Below, piece by piece: positions 13,145-21,300 of a DNA stretch of 64,000 bases (positions within the stretch are counted from its first letter, which is position 1; every line of letters begins with the position of its first letter). This stretch comes from Lysobacter sp. BMK333-48F3 (GTDB lineage Bacteria; Pseudomonadota; Gammaproteobacteria; Xanthomonadales; Xanthomonadaceae). Below the pieces are notes generated by a model. That model ran no database searches, was not told the origin of the DNA, and saw only the letters and a program-made list of their open reading frames with translations. The translations under genes and the position numbers were made by a program. The stretch lies in the NCBI RefSeq assembly GCF_019733395.1, contig NZ_JAIHOO010000001.1, positions 3,348,501 to 3,412,500 on the forward strand. Reading direction: 5' to 3'.

Positions 13145-14413
13145 TTGAACATCACGCACAAGACCCTTCTCGCCGCCGCGCTCTCGCTGGCTTGCGCCTC
13201 GGCCTGGGCCGGCGAAGCCTGCCTGCTCGACGACGGCTTCGGCGGCACCACCACCGGCGGCGCCACCGCCAACGGCGGCAGCGCGCTGGCCTGCGGCCAG
13301 GGCGCGACCGCGGACGGCGATTTCGCCGTCGCCCAAGGCGCCGGCGCCACCGCCAGTGCGGTCGGCGCGGTCGCGGTCGGCGCAGGTTCCACCGCATCGG
13401 GCGACCAGAGTTCGGCGGTGGGCGCGGGCGCGACCGCCTCGGGCGCCAACGCCAGCGCGATCGGCGACAGCGCCACCGCCTCCGGCGAATTCTCCACCGC
13501 GAACGGTTCGGCCAGCACCGCCGGCGGGCGTTTCGCCACCGCCAGCGGCGCCGGCAGTACCGCCAGCGCCGACAACGCCACCGCGCTGGGCGCGAACAGC
13601 TCCGCCTCGGCGGTCAATTCGGTCGCGCTGGGCGCAAACTCGATCGCCGATCGCGCCAACACGGTATCGGTCGGCGCCGCCGGCGCCGAACGCCAGTTGG
13701 TCAACGTCGCCGCCGGCACCGCCGACACCGACGCGGCCAACGTGTTCCAGCTCAACACCCTGGCCGGCGCGCTCGGCGGCGGCGCCAGCTTCGCCGGCGG
13801 CGCGTTCACCGCGCCGACCTACTCGATCCAGGGCGGCAGCTATCGCGACGTCGGCTCGGCCTTCGCCGCGGTCGACGGCCGCCTGACCGATCTGTACGGC
13901 CGGGTCGGCGCCGGCGCCGCCAATTCGGTGACCTATACCGACGCTTCGCAGACCCAGGTCGCGCTGCAGGGCGCCGGCGGCACCCGCGTGTCCAACGTCG
14001 CCGCCGGCACCGCGCCCACCGATGCGGCCAACGTCGCGCAGGTGCAGAGCGGCGACGCCCAGACCCTGCGCAGCGCCAACGCCTACACCGATTCGCGCGT
14101 GACCCAGATGCTGGCCGCGCCGACCGAGGCGATCAACGAACTGCGCGACGACATGAACTGGCGTTTCAACAAGCAGGACCGCCGCATCGACAAGCTCGGC
14201 GCGATGACCTCGGCGATGGTGCAGATGTCGGCCAGCGCGGCCGGGCTGCGCACGCCGAACCGGGTGGCGGTCGGCGCCGGTTTCCAGGGCGGCCAGCAGG
14301 CCTTGTCGATCGGCTACCAGCGTGCGATCAGCGACCGCGCCACGGTGACCCTGGGCGGCGCGTTCAGCGATTCGGAAAGCTCGGCCGGCATCGGCGTGGG
14401 TTTCGGTTGGTGA
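13145..14413 (+). CDS. Short YadA-like trimeric autotransporter adhesin
   Basis: 422 residues from a TTG start preceded by a strong GGGGGA site. A Sec signal peptide ends near AWA (about 22). Residues about 45-180 are YadA-type head repeats with the period A-x-G-x-x-A-x-A-x-G. Two neck/stalk motifs of the form VAAGTxxTDAANVxQ occur at about 188-202 and 285-299. A short coiled coil (about 303-352) leads to a 70-residue YadA anchor ending in aromatic GFGW. Three chains form one 12-strand outer-membrane barrel (type Vc secretion) that displays the head outside the cell. It is small for the family. It lies between two paralogous secreted subtilases on the same strand. Confidence 0.9.
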   Translation: MNITHKTLLAAALSLACASAWAGEACLLDDGFGGTTTGGATANGGSALACGQGATADGDFAVAQGAGATASAVGAVAVGAGSTASGDQSSAVGAGATASGANASAIGDSATASGEFSTANGSASTAGGRFATASGAGSTASADNATALGANSSASAVNSVALGANSIADRANTVSVGAAGAERQLVNVAAGTADTDAANVFQLNTLAGALGGGASFAGGAFTAPTYSIQGGSYRDVGSAFAAVDGRLTDLYGRVGAGAANSVTYTDASQTQVALQGAGGTRVSNVAAGTAPTDAANVAQVQSGDAQTLRSANAYTDSRVTQMLAAPTEAINELRDDMNWRFNKQDRRIDKLGAMTSAMVQMSASAAGLRTPNRVAVGAGFQGGQQALSIGYQRAISDRATVTLGGAFSDSESSAGIGVGFGW

Positions 14414-14788
14414 ATGGAGCCGGGGCGGGCCGCAACGGCCCGTCCCGACCGCCGCCGCGCGGCCGCGCGCGGTGTTGCAGGAACGTAACGGCGGTCCGCT
14501 TGCGGGGCGCCGGTCGCGGACTAGAATCGGCCGGACACGCGCGAAGCGTGGCGGTCGTCACGGAGCTGTCGCGTCGCCGCGGGAACCCGGCGGCGACCGT
14601 GGGGGGAGTGCCGCCCGGATTGCGTTAGTGGCTTTAGCCGGGGCCGGAGGAAGCGGGCCGGGCGCAGCGGGCACGGCGCAGGGCCGGTGTTCGTCGTGGA
14701 CGATGTTTCTTCCTGAACTCGCGCCGCGATATGCCTGAGGGGGCAGGCGGGGAGCGGTGTCTTCGCGAACGACGCAGAGGACCTCTCG
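14414..14788. other. Intergenic region before second S8 peptidase
   Basis: 375 bp. It begins with a GC-rich inverted repeat (14422-14446, 11-bp arms, no T-run) that may be a weak terminator of the adhesin gene. Further on, the only clear signal is AGAGGACCTCTCG just before the peptidase ATG, which holds the ribosome binding site within a small palindrome. No gene was recognised. Confidence 0.5.
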
Positions 14789-17700
14789 ATGCCTAACGCA
14801 GTCAATCGATTGACGATCGCGATCAGCCTGATCGGGCTGGCCGCCATCGCCGGAGCCGCGATCCGCGGCCTGTCCGACGACACGCCGGCCGACGCCGGCG
14901 CGATCGGCGGCGCACCGTCCCCCAGCCGCATCGACAGCGGCCTGGAAACCCAGACCAGCCGCTACATCGTGCTGTACAAGGAAGCGCCGCTGGCCACCTA
15001 CGCCGGCGAGATCGCCAGCCTGCCGGCGCCGCAGCGCATGGCCGGCGCGCAGAACGCCAACAGCGCGGCCGACGGCGGCGCGCCCGGCCGGCTCGACGTG
15101 CGCAGCGCGCAGGCGCGCGGCTACGTGCGCCATCTCGATCGGGTCCAGCACGACCACGAGCGCGGCATCAACGCCCTGATCGGCCGGCCGCTGGCGATCG
15201 AACGGCGCATGCAGCACGCAGTCAACGGCGTGATCACCCGCATGACCCAGAACGAAGCCGCGCGCATCGCCAAGCTGCCCGGCGTGGAACTGGTCGAGGA
15301 GTACCGCGAATACGAGCAGGCCACCGACGTCGGTCCGGCGCTGATCGGCGCGCCGGGGCTGTGGAACGCCACCCCGACCCAGTACCGCGGCGAAGGCGTG
15401 GTGTTCGGCATCCTCGACTCGGGCATCAATTTCGGCAGCCCGGCGTTCGCCGCGATCGACGACACCGGCTACCAGCACGTCAATCCCTTCGGCAGCGGCA
15501 CCTACCTGGGCAGCTGCGCGCCCGGCGGCGTCGACGAAGGCCGCTGCAACGACAAGCTGATCGGCGGCTACGACTTCGTCTGCGGCGCGCCCGGCAATAC
15601 CTGCGGCGTGGCCGACATCCGCGAAGAACCCGGCTTCGGCGACACCAACGGCCACGGCAGCCATACCGCGTCGACCGCGGCCGGCAACGCCTGGGACGCC
15701 AACTACAAGGGCCGCACGGTGCGCATTTCCGGCGTCGCGCCGCACGCCAACATCATCGCCTACGACGTCTGCTACACCCGCATCTCCACCGGCCAGGGCC
15801 TGTGCCCGAACACCTCGGCGGTGGCCGCGGTCGACCAGGCGATCGCCGACGGCGTCGACGTCATCAACTACTCGATCGGCGGCGGCAGCCAGCCCTGGGG
15901 CGAGGCGGTGTCGCTGGCCTTCCTCAACGCCTCCGACGCCGGCATCTACGTCGCGACTTCGGCCGGCAACTCCGGTCCCGGCCCGAACACCATGGGCCAC
16001 CTGGAACCGTGGACCGGCTCGACCGCCGCCGCCCAGCACGGCCGCGGCACCTTCGCCTTCCTGTTGCAGGTCACCGGCCCGGGCACCGTGCCGCCGGCCC
16101 TGCAGGCGATCCAGCTGACCGAAGGCAGCGGCGGCGCCGCCTTCAACGCCAGCCTGCCGCCGACCACGCCGATCAAGGTCAGCGCCGGCATCGACACCGC
16201 GACCGACGGTTGCGCGGCGTTCGCGCCGGGCACGTTCCAGAACGCGATCGCGCTGATCCGCCGCGGCACCTGCAGCTTCTCGATCAAGGTCAACAACGCC
16301 GCGGCCGCCGGCGCGATCGGCGTGGTCATCGCCAACAACCAGCCGGGCGCGACCACGCCCAGCGTGCCGGGCACGACCATTCCGGCGTTCCTGGCCCTGC
16401 AGACCGACAGCGACGCGCTGCGCAACTTCGCCGCCGGCAACGGCAACACCACCACCGCCGCGATCAACTTCCCGCCGACGCCGATCCCGAACACGGCCGA
16501 TGCCTTGGCGGCGTTCAGTTCGCGCGGCCCCGCCGGCGACTTCAACCTGATCAAGCCCGACATCACCGCGCCGGGCGTGAGCGTGTTGGCGGTGCTGTCC
16601 GGCAGCACGATCAGCGGCAACGAGAATCTGGTCGGCCTGCTTAGCGGCACCTCGATGGCCTCGCCGCACCACGCCGGCGCCGCCGGTTTGTTGCGTCAGG
16701 CCAAGCCCGACTGGACCGCTGCGGAAATCAAGTCGGCGCTGATGATGACCGCTGAGCGCAAGGTCTATACCGAGGACGAAGTCACCTTGGCCGATCCGTT
16801 CGACGCCGGCGCCGGCCGGGTCCAGGTCGATCGCGCGCTGCGTGCCGGTCTGGTGCTCAACGAGACCACCGCCAACTACCTGGCCGCCGATCCGGCGACC
16901 GGCGGCCAGGTCGCGAGCCTGAACCTGGCCAGCCTGGCCCAGCGCGAATGCGCCCAGGCCTGCGTGTTCAAGCGCAGCTTCCGCGCCGCACAGGGCAAGC
17001 CCGGTTTGTGGGTGGCGCAGCTCAAGGGCGTCGACGGCATCGCCTTCCCGCCGGTGTTCCTGTCCCAGCCGGGCCGCACCCAGGACGTGACGGTGATCGT
17101 GCTGACCCATCAGTTGCCCAAGGACGGCGCCTGGCACTTCGGCGCGCTGCAGTTGGATCAGGTGCTCGGCGGCCCGTCGCCGCAGTTGCATCTGCCGGTC
17201 GCGGTCGCCGTGCCGCCGCCGCAGATCGAACTGCGCCCGGCGCAGGTCGCGCTGAGTCTGCCGGCCGGTACGCGCGGCTTCGCCGATTTCGCGATCGGCA
17301 ACCTCAGCGCCTCGGCCCTGCAGTTCCAGATCGACAACACCGGCGAAGGTTCGCGCAGTGTGGTCGACACCAACTCCGACGGCGTCAGCAGCGGCTTCCG
17401 CAGCACCGTCTACACCGACCCGGCCTCGGCCGGCGGCCTGCCGGCGCAGTTCTCCAGCGACGACTTCGTGCTCAGCGACAGCACCCGCCTGTCGCGGCTG
17501 TTTGCCGAGGGCTTCGTCTCCAGCGGCGCCGCGCTGGCCAGCACCGCGACCAGCCTGACCTGGAGCGTGTTCGCCGACAACGGCGGTAACCCGGCCAGCA
17601 ACCCGCTCGCCGGTTCGGCCTTGTGGACCTACACGGCGGCGCCGAACGCCGCCGGGGTCCGGGTGGATGGGGCGAACATCACCCTCGACCTGGCCGCGGC

Positions 17701-18100
17701 CGGGCAGAACGTGCAGTTGCCGGCCGGCCGTTACTGGCTGGTGGTGCATGCGCGCACCAGCTTCGCCAACCGCTGGGTCTGGTACGCCTCCAACAGCGGC
17801 GACAACCAGTTCCGCACCATCGCCCCCTCGGTCGGCGGCGCCGGCAGCTGGAGCGCCGGCGCGGGCTTCGCCGGACTGGCCTACGCCATCCAGGGCGCCA
17901 GCGCTTGCGGCGCACCGTGGATCGGCGCGCCGGTGCGCGCCTTCGGCACCGTCCCGGGCCGCGGCGAAGTCGCCAACCGCGTGCGCATCGACGCGCGCGG
18001 GCTGAGCGCAGGCAGCCACATCGGTTACGTCTGCGTCGCCAGCGACGATCCGGTCCAGCCGAAGGTGGCGTTGCGGGTGGCGCTGACGGTGACCGACTGA
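14789..18100 (+). CDS. Secreted S8 subtilisin-like serine peptidase, paralogue 2
   Basis: 1103 residues, colinear with the first peptidase over its whole length. Signal segment (about 8-26), I9-type propeptide, catalytic Asp210 (GILDSGIN), His289 (NGHGSH), oxyanion Asn394 (SAGNSG) and Ser622 (SGTSMASPHH), with a PA domain between His and Ser (about 440-550). The C-terminal beta domains match those of the paralogue, including the final YVCVAS strand. The catalytic core is the best conserved part and the propeptide linker the least. A strong terminator follows. The pair most likely arose by tandem duplication around the adhesin gene. Confidence 0.92.
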   Translation: MPNAVNRLTIAISLIGLAAIAGAAIRGLSDDTPADAGAIGGAPSPSRIDSGLETQTSRYIVLYKEAPLATYAGEIASLPAPQRMAGAQNANSAADGGAPGRLDVRSAQARGYVRHLDRVQHDHERGINALIGRPLAIERRMQHAVNGVITRMTQNEAARIAKLPGVELVEEYREYEQATDVGPALIGAPGLWNATPTQYRGEGVVFGILDSGINFGSPAFAAIDDTGYQHVNPFGSGTYLGSCAPGGVDEGRCNDKLIGGYDFVCGAPGNTCGVADIREEPGFGDTNGHGSHTASTAAGNAWDANYKGRTVRISGVAPHANIIAYDVCYTRISTGQGLCPNTSAVAAVDQAIADGVDVINYSIGGGSQPWGEAVSLAFLNASDAGIYVATSAGNSGPGPNTMGHLEPWTGSTAAAQHGRGTFAFLLQVTGPGTVPPALQAIQLTEGSGGAAFNASLPPTTPIKVSAGIDTATDGCAAFAPGTFQNAIALIRRGTCSFSIKVNNAAAAGAIGVVIANNQPGATTPSVPGTTIPAFLALQTDSDALRNFAAGNGNTTTAAINFPPTPIPNTADALAAFSSRGPAGDFNLIKPDITAPGVSVLAVLSGSTISGNENLVGLLSGTSMASPHHAGAAGLLRQAKPDWTAAEIKSALMMTAERKVYTEDEVTLADPFDAGAGRVQVDRALRAGLVLNETTANYLAADPATGGQVASLNLASLAQRECAQACVFKRSFRAAQGKPGLWVAQLKGVDGIAFPPVFLSQPGRTQDVTVIVLTHQLPKDGAWHFGALQLDQVLGGPSPQLHLPVAVAVPPPQIELRPAQVALSLPAGTRGFADFAIGNLSASALQFQIDNTGEGSRSVVDTNSDGVSSGFRSTVYTDPASAGGLPAQFSSDDFVLSDSTRLSRLFAEGFVSSGAALASTATSLTWSVFADNGGNPASNPLAGSALWTYTAAPNAAGVRVDGANITLDLAAAGQNVQLPAGRYWLVVHARTSFANRWVWYASNSGDNQFRTIAPSVGGAGSWSAGAGFAGLAYAIQGASACGAPWIGAPVRAFGTVPGRGEVANRVRIDARGLSAGSHIGYVCVASDDPVQPKVALRVALTVTD

Positions 18101-18155
18101 GGCAGGGCGCAAGCCCGCGGTTCGAACCGAACCGACAATGCAAGTGTCGTCCAAG

Positions 18156-18184
18156 CCGGGCCCGTTCGCGGGCCCGGTTTTTTT
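18156..18184 (+). terminator. Rho-independent terminator after second S8 peptidase
   Basis: A nine-bp stem of C and G with a TTCG loop is followed by seven T residues. It closes the peptidase/adhesin block and separates it from the RHS locus. Confidence 0.9.
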
Positions 18185-18206
18185 CCGGTCGCAAGGTCCG
18201 CGCGGC

Positions 18207-18237
18207 TTGGACGAGTGTGACTTTATCCCTTTTAAAT
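18207..18237 (+). promoter_or_regulatory. Candidate promoter of the RHS locus
   Basis: TTGGAC and TTAAAT with 19 bases between them (18 if TTTAAA is used) lie in an unusually A+T-rich stretch about 105 bp before the RHS start. The spacing is slightly long, so confidence is low. Confidence 0.3.
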
Positions 18238-18343
18238 CGAGACTTGCATAGCACATTTGTTCGGGAGAAAGATCGCTCAAGGATCGGGCGATGGCGCCCG
18301 AGCGCGATCGCAGCCGCAACGGCTGCTGGACAGGGATGGAATC

Positions 18344-21300
18344 ATGCAGGCTTCCCCGACGCACAAGGACCGCGGCTTCTGGTTGCGGCGCGCCTTGCCT
18401 TGGCTGGCGTTCTTCGGCCTGGCGCTCGTATTGGGCTCGGTGCGCGCCCAAGGCACGGACTGGCCGAACGAGTACGCCAAACGGGTGCGTTCGACCGAGC
18501 ACGTCTCGCCGTTGAGCGACGAGGCCTTCGGCGACAAGGTCAACCTGTTCAACGGCACGGTCCGCTTCAGCCACGATCTGGTGTCGCTGCCGGGCAACAG
18601 CGCCTTGCCGGTCGCGCTGGGGATCTTCTACGACCCGCACGACATCACCGGCGGGCCGCTCAACGGCTACTGGGACCTCGACCTGCCTTACGTGGGCGCG
18701 GTGCACCACAGCAAAAGCGCGGAAGCGAACGGCTGGGTGGCGATCCCGCCCAACGTCAACAACGGCTATGTCGAATTCGACCGCTCGATTTTCTGGAGCG
18801 GCAACCGCCTGACCATCAACGGCGGCGGGGGCGGCGATCTGCTGACCATCCCGGACGACCCCAAGCGGGTCAAACCGCAGAACTCGGTCGGCTACAAGTT
18901 CGCCACCAAGGACGGCTGGTTCTTCGCCGAACTGCCCAGCGTGCAGAACGGTCCCGGCAAGGGCCTGGTGGGCTATGCGCCGGACGGGACCAAGTACACC
19001 TTCGACTGGCTGGTGTACCGGCGCTATTCCTCGATCAGCCATCCCTGGGGCTATACCGTTCCCAACGCGTTGCTGCATCGCTACAAGCTCAAGCTCTATG
19101 TCAGCAAGATCGAGGACCGGTTCGGCAACTGGGTCAGGTACGACTGGGAGTACGACCACCCCACGCGCATCTACGCCAACGACGGTCGCGAGATCGTCAT
19201 GACCTACTCCAGCCCGGCGCCCTACCTGTTCGACGGCAACTACCAGACCAACATCAAGACCGCGACCGCGAACGGCCGCACCTGGACGTTCGACTACGCC
19301 AACGCCTATGGCGGCAACGTGCGCAATCCCGACGGCTCGGAATGGAAGTTCGACGGGCCGGCGGTGTTCGACATGCCGCGCCTGGACGTGGCCGAGTATC
19401 TGATCAACCCCGACAACAACCAGCACTATCCGCAGAAGAACGTTCCCTGTTCCCCGGGCAGCATCCTCGCCGATACCCGTTCCAAGGTACGCATTGTCCA
19501 TCCGTCGGGAGCGGCCGCCGAATACCTGTTCAAGTCGATGCGGCACGGCCGTACCAACGTGCCCTACATCTGCGAAACCGGCAACGACGAAGGCAGCAGC
19601 GGGCGCAACCGTTACTCGACCTTCCACGACACCTGGTCGCTGATCGAAAAGCGCATCAGCGGCGCCGGCATTGCCGAGAAGGTCTACCGCTACGGCTACG
19701 AAGGCCTGGGCGAGGGCTACGAAACCCAGGACGAGAATCGCTGGGACATCGGCCCGGGCTGGAACGCCAAGTACGCGCCGCCGGCGCCGAACTACAAGAC
19801 GGTGACGGTGACCGAGCCGGACGGCACCCAGAACCTGCACACCTTCGGTCGCGACCGCGATCTCAACGAAGGCCAGTTGTTCCGGGTCGAGACGCGCAAG
19901 GCCGGCACGACCTATCGCAGCGTCAGCAACAGCTACGTGAGCGATTCGGAAGCCGCCGGCATGCCGTTCCCGTCCTGGATGGGGTCCAACGGCGACGAGT
20001 TCGCCGACCGGCTGCCGAATTCGAACCGGCCGCTGAAGTCGACGGTCACCGCCCAGGACGGCGCGACCTTCAACCGCAGCATCAACAGCTTCGACGCCCA
20101 GGCGCGGCCCTTGAGCGTGGCCAAGTGGTCCTCGGGCAGTCATACCGACCGCGGCCGCACCGACGCCACCGAGTACTACGACGACCTGGGCCTGTGGGTG
20201 CTGGGGCAGGTGCGCAAGGAGTCCAATACGGACACCGGCTGGGTGATGTCGCAGACGGACTACAATGCCCAGGCCTTGCCATCGCAGCGCTTCGCCTTCG
20301 GCAAGCCGATCGAGAGCTACGAGTACAACCCCGACGGCACGCTGGCGGCGCTGACCGACGGCGCCGGACGCAAGACCCGGTTGGAAAACTGGAAGCGCGG
20401 CGTGCCGCAGTCGATCCGTTACGCCGATCAGAACGGCGATTCGGCGGTAGTGGACGACAACGGCTGGCTGACCTCGATCACCGACGAGAACGGCTACACC
20501 ACCGGCTATGCCTACGACGCGATGGGCCGGTTGCAGACGGTCAGCTATCCCGGCGCCGACAGCAACGCCTGGGAGCCGATGCAGTTGCGCCTGGAACAGC
20601 GCGGGCAGGCCGAATACGGCCTGCCCGGCGGGCATTGGCGGCAGAGCGTGACCGTCGGGCGACGCAACAAGCATGTGTACCTGGATGCGATGTTCCGGCC
20701 GGTGCTGACCCACGAATTCGATGGCAACGACTTCGCCGGCACGCTCAAGGCCGGTGCCGCGGCGTTCGACGAAGACAACCGGGTCGTGTTCGCGAGCTAT
20801 CCCAGCCGTCAGCCGGCGGGCTCTACGCAGGGCACCCGCACCGCCTACGACGCGCTCGGGCGGGTCACTTCGGTGCAGCAGGACAGCGAGTTGGGCGTGC
20901 TGACCACGACCACCGAATACCTGCCGCAGTTCCTGACCCGGGTCACGAACCCGCGCCAGCAGCAGACCTGGTACAGCTACTTCGTGCTCGATCAGCCCAG
21001 CTACGACACTTTGACCGGCATTACCCATCCCGGTGGTCGCCTGACCTGGCTGTATCGCGACCTGCTCGGCGCGATCACCAGCCTGCGCCGTACCGACAGC
21101 GCCGAATCGGTGCAACTGCTGCGCCAGTACGGCTACGACATCCATCACCAGTTGTGCAAAACGGTCGAGCCTGAAACCGGCGCGACGGTGACCGCCTACA
21201 CCGCGACCGGAAAAGTGGCCTGGTCGGCCAGCGGCCTGAGCCTGCCCGATACCGGCAACTGCAATCACATGGAGGCCTATCAGTCCGGCCGTCGGGTCGA

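Noticed and set aside
10075..13809. Open frame of 1244 codons on the minus strand
   Set aside because: Same effect opposite the first S8 peptidase and the adhesin; no ribosome binding site or family similarity.
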